DNA of 64,000 bases from Actinernus sp. WN-2022 (Eukaryota > Cnidaria > Anthozoa > Actiniaria > Actinernidae): the NCBI GenBank assembly GCA_030867875.1, contig JAOWCC010000260.1:48873-112872 (forward strand). The letters run 5' to 3'. The position numbers and the translations under genes are program-made. Shown piece after piece: positions 22,253-33,268 of the stretch. The notes below the pieces were generated by a model. The model worked only from the letters and a program-made list of their open reading frames with translations. It searched no databases and was not told the DNA's origin. Numbering within the stretch: the first letter of the stretch is position 1; every line of letters begins with the position of its first letter.

Positions 22253-23798
22253 TAGCCTGATTTTCAGACGGTCGAGGTCGTCTGCTCACTTCCTCCCACC
22301 TCTCCTGACGTCATTTCATTTCGACCAACCAGAGCGAAGGTTTCATTTTTAGAGAACTGAGGTATGCGTGGAATGTCCAGTGGAGCCTGCATGAAGACAA
22401 GCCAAATGGCGGACGATACAAACGGACTTGATATGGCTTTGGAGAAAGCGTGCGAAACTTTCGGCATTTCTGAATTATTTCCCGAACAGCGAAAGGCAAT
22501 ATTACCCCTCGTTTCCCGGAAGGACCTTGGCCATCACAGCTGCATCTATGGGCGACCAGGTAGAGAATCGAGAGAGGAGAAATTATGTAGCCTTCTAGTT
22601 CTAGTCAACTCGCCAGAATCACGCACTTTCCTGCACTGCAGAATTCTTATGTTTTACAGCTTCAAACTTATGTCGATTTCTCAGAACTAACCCTAACCAT
22701 ATCCTGTTTGAGCTGCTATGGTTTTTTGGGCAGCAGGAACTTTTTAAATAGGATTTTTCGTACAGTATTTCAAGAGCATGGTCACAACGTACAACACTGA
22801 TCTAACTACCGGATTTGTTGTACTTTACAATTTGTCAAAATCAAGACTGTTCAAAATTCTGATAACATAAATATTTAGGCAAATGTAATCCAACTTTTAC
22901 CATGACATATTCACTATATGTGTTCACTCCTGTAAAAATTTCATGCCATTCCATGAAAGATTTAGTCTTCTTAAGGCGAAAAAGCTAAGAAATTTCAGCT
23001 TTTAGGACAGCAAAATTGTCAAAATAAAGTGTGTAAATTGTTTTGCAAACATAAATAATTGCCCAAATGTCGTGAAACTATTACCTTGACATACTCAGTA
23101 TGTGTGTTCACTGCTGTTAATTTTTTATTACATTTCATGAAATATTTGGTCTTCTAAATGCCAACATTCTAGGAGACATTACAGTTTAATACGACATACA
23201 AAGCGGTCGAGGAAGTTAATGATTTTCCAAAGCCCGTAGCTAGTAGATTCATATTAAAACATCGCGATATCGATAGCGCTTCCTATCAGATTTTTCCGGT
23301 ACACGTCTGAGGACAACATGTTTCTCCACGTTCTGTTTCTATAAGTTTGAAGCTGTAGAACATATTCTGCAGTGCATGAAAGAGCCGTGATTCTGACGAT
23401 CTGTAGAAGTTGTAGAAGACTACATAATTTCTCCTCTCTCGATTCTCGACCTGGTCGTCGCCTTATAGATACTAACAGCTGTGGTAGCAAAGGTCCTTCC
23501 GGTAAACGAAGTATAATAATGCCTTTCTCTGTTCGGGAAATAATTCAGAAATGTCGAAAGTTTCGCACGCTTTCTCCAAAGCCAATATGAAGTCCGTTTG
23601 TATCGTCCGCCATTTGGCTTGTCCTTCATGCAGGCTGCACTAGACATTCTATGCATACCTCAGTTCTCTAAAAATGAAACCTTCACTCTGATTGGTCGAA
23701 ATGAAACAATGACCAGAACACGGTTTCTGTCAAAGTCCATCAGACGGGGAGGTGGGAGGAAGTGAGCGGACGACCTCGACCGTCTGAAAATCAGGCTA
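22253..23798. mobile_element. MULE-type TIR element with 9-bp TSD and RecQ-like exon in its arms
   Basis: The ends TAGCCTGATTTTCAGACGG and CCGTCTGAAAATCAGGCTA are inverted, and the arms match for roughly 350-400 bp. GGTAGTCTC is repeated directly outside each end (22,244-22,252 and 23,799-23,807), a perfect 9-bp target-site duplication typical of Mutator-like elements. Both arms carry a coding-like stretch reading MADDTNGLDMALEKACETFG then ISELFPEQRKAI (plus strand near 22,405-22,500; minus strand near 23,510-23,610). This resembles the first exon of a RecQ-like helicase, with the FPEQ Q-motif region. The interior holds a diverged ~180-bp direct repeat (about 22,860-22,976 and 23,040-23,156). 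No transposase is present. Confidence 0.85.
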
Positions 23799-23807
23799 GG
23801 TAGTCTC

Positions 23808-24477
23808 CATCGCAGACGTGTTTTGGCTCGTCACGTATTCCTCCCAAATGCAACGTCTGCTGAAACGAGCGGGACATTCCTTTTCTTTTGTTATTAAATA
23901 GCTAATCAATAGCCGTGATATTTGTGATTTTTGTGACATAACAATATGGAGCGTGATTTCCACATAAAACTTCATGGATGAAACTTTCCAAAATGTCGTA
24001 CGGGAAAATTCCAATTCCTTATGTAGAGTGCTCTGGAAATAGATGAAGTCAGTGTATTTGCATCGAGCAACTAGCTTGTTCGTGTGCACTATTATAAAGT
24101 TAAGACTTGCTACAAGCAGTTATTTCGTTATAAGAAAATTAAAGCAAATTTAATAGAAGTTAGGAGGAAATTAAAGAGAACTTCATGAAGAAAGGCTGAA
24201 TCTATCTCTCCCTAAGTAAACGACTGCAAATAGATTCTTGATCTAGAAGACAACAATGTAGGTCGAACGAGACGCGCCGGCCGAATGCTGCACTGTCAAA
24301 CAACGCATCCGAAGCAAAATCTTTAAAATGTGTTAAGTTCCCTACCATAATAAATACTGTTTTACAACCAGGCACTCCCCGTGAGGGGCACTTCCGTACC
24401 GGTTCACTCCACACACGCTCACACTACACTCATATATTCTCTACTCGCTACATTCAAGCTCACGTGTTGATTTTTTA
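23808..24477. other. No supported feature
   Basis: AT-rich sequence with short domain-less frames. Confidence 0.4.
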
Positions 24478-24640
24478 GGAGGGAGGAAAACCGGAGAACC
24501 CGGAGAAAAACCCTCGTGGCAAGGGAGAGAACAACACAACAAACAAACTCAACTCACATACGACCCGAGCCGGGATTGAACCCGGGACATAGCGGTGAGA
24601 GGCGAGCGCTTACGTACTGCACCACCCATGCCACCCGGCC
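24478..24640 (-). repeat. tRNA-derived SINE
   Basis: Read on the minus strand, the head has an A-box-like GGGTGGTGCAGTACGTAAGC, then CGCTCGCCTCTCACCGC and a good B box, CCCGGGTTCAATCCCGG. It is followed by a body with ctcgagg-like and ttttctccgggttctccgg words (24,478-24,530 in complement). The head-body arrangement is typical of tRNA-type SINEs. No clear tail or target-site duplication was found. Confidence 0.7.
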
Positions 24641-24978
24641 ATTTGTACTTCTTCTGGATTCAAGGCCTTGTAAGATACTGACACGGCATAACATCGGCTG
24701 GAGTTTTATACGGAGACTGTTTGCAAATTGCGTCAACCCGAAACAATCTTCCTTGGCGACAATTGCATGAAATTCCTCAAACACGTTTATCGCTCATTTG
24801 AACTCCAGTCAACTCCGATTCCAAAAAGAAACTTACTTTCTGAATCGGGTACAGAGCCAAATGAACGTTGAGCAGTAAAGCTGTCCATTGAACACCCGAG
24901 TGAAATCGTCAACAAGTGTTTGTCATATATCAGGTCAAACTACGAAGCCATCACCTCAAAGATCGACGTTATTTTATC

Positions 24979-25124
24979 GGGCTCAATCCCGGTTTCTGGG
25001 AAATTATCTACCCATCCCGGCCCTCCCTTGGATGGGCATCGCTTTATAATGCGGATTAACCATTAAAGGTTAGGGTGAAATGTGAGGGAGGGGGGTATAG
25101 TTTCCTAGAAACCGGGATTGAACC
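24979..25124. mobile_element. ~146-bp MITE (GGGCTCAATCCCGGTTTCT ends)
   Basis: The left end gggctcaatcccggtttctg and right end agaaaccgggattgaacc are near-perfect reverse complements; between them lies non-coding sequence. Target duplication not evident. Confidence 0.75.
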
Positions 25125-25997
25125 AAAATATGTAACTTCATCTGGCCAGCTAAAAGCAATAAAATTCGATTAACATTAATTGGTTGCTTGGATATAGATC
25201 ATGTTACCGTTTGCAATTAGGAAACACGTTACCCGGAGCGTCCATCTGTAGTGTATAGGTGTCACGGCGTTTACTCGCCTCGTGCTATACTTACTTAACT
25301 GCAACTTAACAGGAGAGGATAGGGGCATCTATTAAACGAACATATATTAAATTGCAACAACAATTCTTAATAATAACGTACCACAATTGCCATTTCATAG
25401 AATTATGCAGAGTTTTCTTTTCCGGTGGTTCACCAGCTGACTCTGGTAACATTTTCGATAACCAAAGTAGAAATCAGGAATAGTGTTTTCACCCTCTCCT
25501 GTTAAGTTGCTGTTTGTTTTCGCCAGACCGAGGCTCTTCGACGGTTGATCCCATGTCCAACTTCATTGGCTGCCAACCTCGAAGGCCTTGGAAATGGGCA
25601 ACAAATTGTTCGATTTCTCCAGAATGTGGTATCGCTGGATCTTAAAATTCGGGTAGGAATGAGTTCATTTATCATTCTATGGCCTGCCATAGTTTCGAGT
25701 TATTTGGAGTGAGCGAAGTGTGATTTTCGTGGCAACGATTTCAGGTTATGCATCGGATATTTATCGTTGTCTTCAGCCTTTTCCTTTTATTAGGATTCGA
25801 AGAAAAACAGCGAAAACGACCCTAGAAGAGCTCAGAGGTATAAATAACCACAGCTGAAACATTGTAGGTGAAGTCGTGTATTTATTTCTCTAACATACAT
25901 GTTTTGGAAGGATTTATAATATGAACTATTCAAGCGATATCGGTAAGCGTATAAATACACAAATAACGAGATTGGGCTGCCTGTGGTGCATCATGGC
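25125..25997. other. No supported gene
   Basis: Anonymous sequence ending in another copy of the dispersed word gggctgcctgtgg (about 25,975), which directly borders the hairpin element that follows. Confidence 0.4.
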
Positions 25998-26174
25998 AAT
26001 AGCCCACTTCCGCGATATGCTCTACTTGTCACGCACAAAGGTTTCATTACGAGGCCCCGTGCTAAAAAATATAATTTATTTTCTCTGAGAAAAGAATAAA
26101 TTTTATTTAGCACGGGGCCTCGTATTGAAACTTTTGTGCGTGACAAGTAAAGCATATCGCGGGAGTGGGCTATT
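25998..26174. mobile_element. 177-bp near-perfect hairpin (foldback MITE)
   Basis: Aatagcccacttccgcgata at the left and tatcgcgggagtgggctatt at the right are inverted, and the arms match almost to the centre (acgaggccccgtgct against agcacggggcctcgt), leaving a loop of roughly 25 bp. Non-coding. Confidence 0.85.
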
Positions 26175-26399
26175 ACCTATGTCGAAAACGTTTGCCTCCA
26201 ACATTTCGGCAAGCTGCCTTATAACTATTTATATTGTCCCAAGTTCGGTTGTCAGTGCTAGCCTAGCTTGTTCATGTAACAGCATTCCATTCAAAGCATT
26301 AGATAACCATGGCAAGGGAAGTATAACTGAGAATTTAATAATAGGTAATTTGTCTTTACCGGCATGCTTTTGTATAATAAGTGTGTCGGTGATGACATC

Positions 26400-26536
26400 A
26401 CATTATTAGCATATTGGAAATATAATCCTTTACATCTCGTAGACGTAACACCCAAATCAAGAAATATTCTACCGTTGGACTATTCACTTCATGTACAATC
26501 GATATCAAGTATAACTAATTAGGGTTTATATGCACT
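26400..26536. mobile_element. Right-end fragment of a TTAA-type MITE
   Basis: The sequence gactattcacttcatgtacaatcgatatc ... ggtttatatgcact-TTAA is a diverged version of the right arm of the MITE at 19,737-20,192 (actattcacttgatgtagaa, gatatc, ggcact-TTAA). A matching left end was not found, so this is a partial or eroded copy. Confidence 0.55.
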
Positions 26537-26717
26537 TTAATAGTGAAGTAAATAGTTTCCCAAGGCATGACATAGTGTTATACCCCGATAATGATCAGTG
26601 TTTGTCCATTCACCTTTCTTATAAACTGGGATAATAAATCCATTGTTCCATTCTTGTGGATACTCTCCAGAGGCCCAAATATTATTAAAGAGTTTTGCTG
26701 ACTTTCACTGACGTCAT

Positions 26718-26790
26718 AGCCGCCATGTTGGTGCCCTTAAACAATAGAGTCCTCGTTAGCTTCTTTTGTTGGGGCACCAACATGGCCGCC
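26718..26790. repeat. Short inverted repeat (gccgccatgttggtgccc)
   Basis: Gccgccatgttggtgccc at 26,718-26,736 is matched by gggcaccaacatggccgcc at 26,772-26,790, a hairpin with about 18-bp arms. Probably a tiny MITE. Confidence 0.65.
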
Positions 26791-27201
26791 ATGCCCTTTG
26801 TCATTTGAATCTCTGGGGATTGAGTGAAAACCAGCAATACAAAGTGGCTGTGTCAGTTTTCCAATCTTGTTTCCATGTACACTTTGTATCTTTACAAAGG
26901 CTATTCTATCCAATCTGTTTCTTATGTATCGTTTCTTATTCCTACACAAGTGTTTAAATTGTGTTTTCTTGTCATGTAGCTTAGTTCTCAACTGTTCGTC
27001 TTTTGGGTTGCGGCATATTTGTTTTCCTATATAGTGATTCTAGATTACTTTTCTCCGTCATGCATTCCAAGTCGAACATGTTTCTGACTCCGTTCCATTG
27101 TTTCCTCTCATCCGGTTATGCCTTTTGTCGGGAGTTTATATCGTAATCCTGCTTTTTCACGTTGTTATGCTATTTTTCATGTTCACCTTTCAAACGCTTT
27201 T

Positions 27202-28648
27202 TTAGTTCTGGATCAAAACAACCACCACCCACTAACGGTGCTGACATGTGTAGAAAGCCAGACTTGATCGGGTCGCGGTTTCTAAGAGCTCTGAAGAGAG
27301 CTCCCGATCAACACACTACACAGCTTGTCGTAAACTCATATTGAACTTTAATGTAAATGCTTGATCATGAAGTCGAACTTAATAGATTCTACTGAGAGTT
27401 CCGGCCGGGTTTATTCCACGCTAGAAGTGTTAGCATGACAACAGAGCTGTTTATGATTGGTCAGGTTGAAAAAGGACTCAATAGAGCTGTTAATCTTAAC
27501 TCAAAGGACCATGAATCCGGGCGAACTTTTCTAAACCAGTTAAATATTGAGACCGTTCGCTTAACAGTGCTATATGTTTTCTTAAAGTAAAATAAATAAA
27601 TAAATACAAATTAAATTAATAACGTAAAGGTACTCATTTATATAGCGCAACTTCTATATGAATATATTCAAATGCGCTTCACAAGGTTATTTCAGTGATA
27701 CGGACTGGTATTGTGGCGAAATGTGCTGCCGTGCGGTTTACAATCATGAGTGATTGTTAGTAACCTCAGAATACCACTTTCTCGAAATAGCGCAACAGGT
27801 TCTTTCACGTCTCCCTCGTATTAATATAACCCATTTTGAAGATGTTGCGCGCGCAGCTGGAACAATGGCAATTTTTTTAAAGGCTGGTGAACCAGAACGA
27901 GTCTTAGCAGCTCGCGTCTATTGTTCTACTGATGCGTGCGCAACATCGTCAGAATGGCCTATTGGCCTTTTATTTCTTTGACACTCTGGTACCCATGGAA
28001 ACGGAGGCCTTAACTTGCTTGCAGACAGTCCTATATTTTTGGTCTGAAATAGGGTCATGGTTTTGAGACACGTGCCCCATACTCCCACCCAAAACTTCGG
28101 GGAGTACCCCTAATCCACCCCCCTCCTCCCTCCCCCCCGGTTTGGGCTCCCTGAAGAAAATAACCCACCTGATTCTCCCTTAGCTCAGCATTTCAACGGT
28201 GACAACCATTCCTTGACCGATGCAGAGACCCGAGACATAAAGCTTTGCAGAGGTACGAACAAGCACAGGAAGCAACAAGAAATGCGGTTAATCTTCAGGG
28301 TTGGGGATGTACAGCCACGTGGCCTTCCATTACTTTTGAGGTGCGGCAATGATTGCTATTCACACGCATGTGCAGCGTCTTCAGTTTCAAACTCTGGTGT
28401 CGTATTCCACTGATGAAGGGCTATGCCCGAAACGTCTGGACATTTAATAGTCTATATTTTTGGGTAATTTTAATACATTTATTTATTTATTTATTTGTTT
28501 CCTGTGTTTTACTTTGATTGGCGGCGAGGACGTGAAACCGTAACGTACTGCTGGAGCGCCGAGCAAACCAGCCAACAGGTCACGTGAAACTGGTCACGTT
28601 AAACTGGTGATCTATGAATAAATCTTCTACTGAAACGTGGTGGGAGAC
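27202..28648 (+). repeat. Dispersed repeat copy 2 with Penelope-like element C-terminus
   Basis: Direct copy of 6,446-7,878. It preserves readable coding sequence at about 28,185-28,345: HFNGDNHSLTDAETRDIKLC, then RGTNKHRKQQEMRLIFRVG, the pattern seen at the C-terminal GIY-YIG endonuclease end of Penelope-like element proteins. The rest of the PLE protein, including reverse transcriptase, is absent. A hammerhead-like motif lies 90 bases downstream. The element is dead, but this copy is less decayed than the one at 6.4-7.9 kb. Confidence 0.7.
28406..28440 (+). ncRNA. Hammerhead-ribozyme-like motif of a Penelope-like element
   Basis: TCCA-CTGATGA-agggc-tat-gccc-GAAAC-GTC-TGGA has the invariant CUGANGA and GAAA boxes, a GGGC/GCCC stem II, a GUC cleavage triplet and a TCCA/TGGA stem I. 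Stem III is reduced to almost nothing, as described for the minimal hammerheads of Penelope-like elements, which are thought to act as dimers. Position downstream of the PLE C-terminus supports this. Activity is not demonstrated. Confidence 0.55.
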
Positions 28649-28758
28649 CGAAAGGGGCGCTCCCTTCATGTAGGAACCCATGAGTGGCTACGAAATGCTA
28701 ATCCGGTGCTGTCCATTGCTATCAAGCATTACATCAGTAGCTACGAAATGGTTTTTAC

Positions 28759-29509
28759 CAATTGCTGTCCACTGCTATCAATTGCTGTCCAATGCTATCA
28801 ATTGCTGTCCACTGCTATCAATTGCTGTCCACTGCTATCCATCGATATCCATCGCTATCCATCTCTATCAATTGCTGTCCATCGCTATCAATTGATGTCC
28901 ACTGCTATCCACTGCTATCCATCGCTATCCATCGCTATCAATTGCTGTCCACTGCTATCCATCGCTATCCATCGCTATCAATTGCTGTCCACTGCTATCC
29001 ATCGCTATCAATTGATGTCCACTGCTATCCATCGCTATCAATTGATGTCCACTGCTATCCATCGGTATCCATCGCTATCCATTGCTGTCCACTGCTATCC
29101 ATCGCTATCAATTGCTGTCCACTGCTATCAATTGCTGTCCACTGCTATCCATCGATATCCATTGCTAGCAATTGTTGTCCACTGCTATCCATCGCTATCA
29201 ATTGCTGTCCACTGCTATCCATCGCTATCCATCGCTATCAATTGCTGTCCATCGCTATCAATTGCTGTCCACTGCTATCCATCGCTATCATGATCAATTG
29301 ATGTCCACTGCTATCAATTGCTGTCCACTGCTATCCATCGCTATCCATCGCTGTCCACTGCTATCCATCGCTATCAATTGCTGTCCACTGCTATCCATCG
29401 CTATCCATCGCTATCCATCGCTATCCATCGCTATCAATTGCTGACCACTGCTATCCATCGCTATCCGTCGCTATCAATTGCTGTCCATCGCTATCAATTG
29501 CTGTCCACT
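28759..29509 (+). repeat. ~750-bp minisatellite of 10-bp units
   Basis: About 75 units of 10 bp, mostly three kinds: ctatcaattg, ctgtccactg and ctatccatcg, with variants such as ctgtccatcg and ttgatgtcca. They are arranged in a loose higher-order pattern. Because the period is 10 and units lack stops in three forward frames, long open frames of YQLLSTAIHRYPSLSIA-type peptide appear in every plus frame; these are artefacts of the repeat. Confidence 0.95.
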
Positions 29510-29679
29510 TTTACAGTCTCCACCATTGTCTTCTTTATTAGAAACCGTTGTCTGTAACAAAAAACAATGCGACAAAGGAATATAAAGAAATGTCATGTAG
29601 CTGCGTTTAAATATATTCAATCTGATATTTTGTTGTCGTGACGCAAACTTTAACAAAACCGGCTTGTTGCAAAGTAGAC

Positions 29680-29812
29680 ATTTCTCCCTCCTCCCCAGTG
29701 AGTTTTAGAATTTCTTCCTAGATCATGTATGAAGATCCCATTTTCTCCCTCCTCCCTAATTTTTTTGCCAATTCTCCCTCCTCCCTGTTCTGTTCCTCCG
29801 CTCTCAAAGAGT
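29680..29812. repeat. Inverted copy of the purine-rich repeat at 1,575-1,805
   Basis: Pyrimidine-rich words ttctccctcctcccc, ttctccctcctccct and ttctccctcctccctgttc are the complement of the earlier repeat, including its flank ggaggaacagaaca / tgttctgttcctcc. Confidence 0.7.
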
Positions 29813-30229
29813 GTGTAATAATAAGCACTTCCCGCTGATTCAGATCACTGCATCTACTACTCAGTATAAACACTGCCTCCGATGGAAACACCCAGGACTT
29901 GTATAAATTAACGACGATTTTTGCTCGTTGTGGTCCTTTCTTTAATATCTATGAGTCTTCTATGACACAATGATAAAGAAAACAAGAGGTAATACATGAA
30001 AAAAAGACAAAACGAAAAGGGGCTTTGTGATATGAGTACTTCAGTAAGCAATATCGTAAGGTTTGGCCTCATATGGCCTTGATGCATTTTTGTATGTATC
30101 ATTGCCTAGTGCATAAACGATCTCAAAGTAAACGTTTAAATATTAAATATTAAATATTAAATATCAAATGCAGCCCTGCAAATGTGGTTCCACGATACCT
30201 TCGGCATTTCTACTGAAGTACTCTCTAAT
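29813..30229. other. No supported gene; ATTAAAT microsatellite
   Basis: A short (aaatatt)n-type microsatellite lies at about 30,136-30,169; otherwise nothing recognised. Confidence 0.4.
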
Positions 30230-30350
30230 TCAGGCCCGTTGCCAGACCAAACTTTTTACCGAGGCTCTTTTGCTCTGACGAAGGGCGAGCGCTCGAAACG
30301 TCAGCTGCTACTCTCTTTCCACGGCGGTTAGCATACCTCAATCGACTTTA
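30230..30350 (+). repeat. Penelope-like element 3'-end fragment with hammerhead-like motif
   Basis: At 30,272-30,304 the sequence GCT-CTGACGA-agggc-gagc-gctc-GAAAC-GTC-AGC matches the hammerhead-like arrangement of the copy at 28,406, with a different stem I (GCT/AGC) and loop. Both invariant boxes and the GUC triplet are intact. The surrounding sequence is a short 3' fragment without coding sequence, so it derives from a different PLE family or subfamily. Confidence 0.5.
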
Positions 30351-30589
30351 GTTGATTACATACCACTATTAATTAAAACGTCAAGAAATAATCGCTCAAT
30401 AAAAAGTTAGAATTTAATAACATCTTTTTCTATGGAAACACCATTGTTTTCCGAGACAACTGCCTCGGTTGCCTCTATACTAGCAACGGGCCTGGCCTAT
30501 GAGTGTTATTTTGTAGTCCCTGACTGTCTGATTCAGCTACATTTACAAGTTTTCCACTGAATATAGACCGAAAGGGGAAAAATCCTTAT

Positions 30590-30780
30590 GGGCCGTCGAC
30601 AAAATAATTTCCACTAACGTCCATTGGACGTTAAGGGGGGAGGGGGTAATGATCTGGACGTTAAGGAAATATTTGGATAACTTTATTGTTCAATTTTATA
30701 TGAAGTGGCGTTAAGGGGGAGGGTCAGGGCTTAACGTCCAATGAACGTCAGTGGGATTTTTTATATTTGTCGACGGCCCC
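30590..30780. mobile_element. ~190-bp MITE (GGGCCGTCGACAAA ends)
   Basis: The left end gggccgtcgacaaa and right end tttgtcgacggcccc are inverted. Inside, cactaacgtccattggacgttaag and its complement cttaacgtccaatgaacgtcagtg continue the pairing. No coding capacity. Confidence 0.8.
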
Positions 30781-31933
30781 TTTGAGTCGGTAACAATATT
30801 TTAGGGACGGTCGGGTAACCGGAAACCTAACCATTTTTTTATTTTGGCCTTATCTGGTCTCCCAGCGTTTTGAAGGTTGATAATTGAAACAGTGCTGGAA
30901 GTCTAGTAGGCGGAGCAACATGCATATTCCAAGAGTGATTTTTTGACTTTTTGTGTACGTAAACCCGCCCGCCGGACGGTAGTGATCACGTAACGCTATT
31001 TTCTCCGCCGCCGCATTGAAAACATCCATCGATTAGTCTCAAGAAAATATTCGAAGGATAACCAACTTATGGCGTCGAAATATGTACTGAAATTTGTCCT
31101 TTGACATTATTTGTTCCTCGCAGTCACAATTTTCCTTGACGGCTTCGCTCTCGGGGACTGTTTTCTTTTCGGAAGAGATAATGTCCGCGGACGAAATGTC
31201 AGTGCATATGTCGGCGCCACAAGAAGTTAATATCTATATATGCAGTTTTGGGTGCTATTTTCTTTTGTGGTACTTTCTTTTTGCAGGCTATCAGTAGAAA
31301 GCGGAACGAGGTTTGCTTCGCGCCTTTCGCGAGTAGAACCTGTGGCATCCAGGCGGGTAATTGCCCTATATCATTACGACGTCAAATCAAAACAATCTAT
31401 TGTTTAAACGCTAAGGATCACGGTCGTGGGAGGGGGACAAAACAGCAACAACACAAAGGAAATCGCTATCAAACGCATTTTAATTTGTAGAACGTAGAAT
31501 AGCGATAACAGCAACCAAATACGGTAAATGTTGTGGGATAAACATTGATACAGCTGATATCTGGAAACCAGACAATTCGAAGTTAAATTTTCCTCAGCAG
31601 AGCAGATTTAGTTAATTCTATTGTTCAAGTCGATTCTGTCCCCCTCATAAACAAGCCGTGACGTCATAATGATATAGGGTAATTGATATTAAGATCTTCC
31701 ATAAAAATGCAAAGCTCATTCTCCTTTGCAACGAGATCAATACCTCCAAATAAAAAAAATGAAAACAAGCTGCAAGGACCACTGTTACAAACAAGTGTAG
31801 CCGGATCTGTGGAGATCAGGATCAGCAGGATTGAAATATATGAAGACTGCAAGGCTGATCGCACGGCAGTGTACGTTATTTATTTTACCCTATACTTCGG
31901 TTCGGAACGAACATTCTTCAGGGGTTATATATC
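30781..31933. other. No supported gene
   Basis: Short frames without recognisable domains. No repeat border identified. Confidence 0.4.
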
Positions 31934-32070
31934 AATTCGAAAATTACCGCTGAATACAATGACTACAGACGCATGCACGCAGGGTTAGCCTCGTTCGTTG
32001 CGCCTTCTCGCTGGTATTTCTGAACCAGGCTAACCCTGTGTATATCGCATTCAGCGGTAATTATCGAATT
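31934..32070. mobile_element. ~137-bp nested inverted repeat (MITE)
   Basis: Outer arms aattcgaaaattaccgctgaat and attcagcggtaattatcgaatt; inner arms cagggttagcctcg and caggctaaccctg. The double palindrome suggests a foldback element or two nested ones. Non-coding. Confidence 0.7.
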
Positions 32071-32482
32071 CGAAACTGGACTATCATGATATCAGGTAAA
32101 CAAATATTTATGAACTGGCCTTCCAACAATATTATATCTTTCAATTTCATGCCTATGAAGATCATTTACCAGGATAAAAACTTTGTCTAACCTAATTCAT
32201 TTTGATCTCCCAGGATCTAATAAAACTTTATAAACTGCTGATCCTATTAAATATTTGGCATGGCATGCATAATTAAAATAACCAAGGTCAACAACATGTT
32301 GCGGTCGAGCCGCATTTGCAGCCATAACTTTTCTTGCAACATTAAGCCAGGAAGGTTAGCCTGACACGTCTATCGTATTTACAATGAAAGCACTCGTAAA
32401 ACTGACTACGAAGAATGTTACAACCACTGAGTAAACAGCTGAACTTCAAACTACGCTGTTTCAATTTTAATAACTTCACGAG

Positions 32483-33115
32483 TAGAGTACCGAAGTGTGA
32501 CGTCACAAATTTGCAAAATTTAGATGTAGAATTTTCGGACTACCGATTCGGAAGAGCAATATAAAAGAACATTCAAAAACTTATGAATAATTCATGATCA
32601 TTCTGTCCAATCAGATGAAGCAAATCAGTCACGTGCATGCTCCTTTATACCTGATAAAATCTAATCATTCTAAAAAGCCCGCGTAGTGTTTTGAATTCTG
32701 GGTTAATGATTGAGACAATGGATAAGCACCTTCCAACTCTTGGAATTTCTATTGATGTTTCAGCTTTCTCATTAAATTGCTAATTAGGATGAACGTTTTA
32801 TATAAAGAATACTAATGAATATGAAATTTTATATAAAGTTTCATCCTAATTAAGAATTCACCGATAAAGACCCAAAGATAGCAAAAAGTACACGGGACAT
32901 TGCATAAATTTTGCACTAAATTTACTAATATCAGCAGACTACCGAGATACACAGATAATATTTTTAAAATGAAGTTATCCAACTACCATTACTTGAAAAG
33001 CGGCCGAGATATAGGCATTGGCATATATAATTTTCTTTATTATAAATCACTGTATTTTTGTCCTGGCTCCTAAACTTTGCTCTATTATTTATGACGTCAT
33101 CACTTCGGTACTCTA
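32483..33115. mobile_element. ~633-bp TIR element with TA-type termini
   Basis: TAGAGTACCGAAGTG at the left and CACTTCGGTACTCTA at the right are perfect inverted ends, followed internally by tgacgtca on both sides. TA at each outer edge fits a TA target. A second hairpin, aattaggatgaa...tttatata and its complement, lies inside at about 32,778-32,853 and may be a nested MITE. No coding sequence is visible. Confidence 0.7.
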
Positions 33116-33268
33116 TTTCGTATCATCAAATATTTATGAATAAAAAAATTAAGTACGTATGTTATATAGCGATTTTTATCTCGTTACTTTGCCTTTTATC
33201 ATACCGTCACTATATTAGAGAAGTTCTTCGTATTTTTGGTCTGTTGAAATCGTGCTAAAAAGTCTAGA

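Noticed and set aside
28637..29557. Long open frames rich in YQLLSTAIHRYPSLSIA peptides in all three plus frames
   Set aside because: They are the translation of the 10-bp minisatellite and have no coding signature; openness follows from the repeat unit lacking stops.
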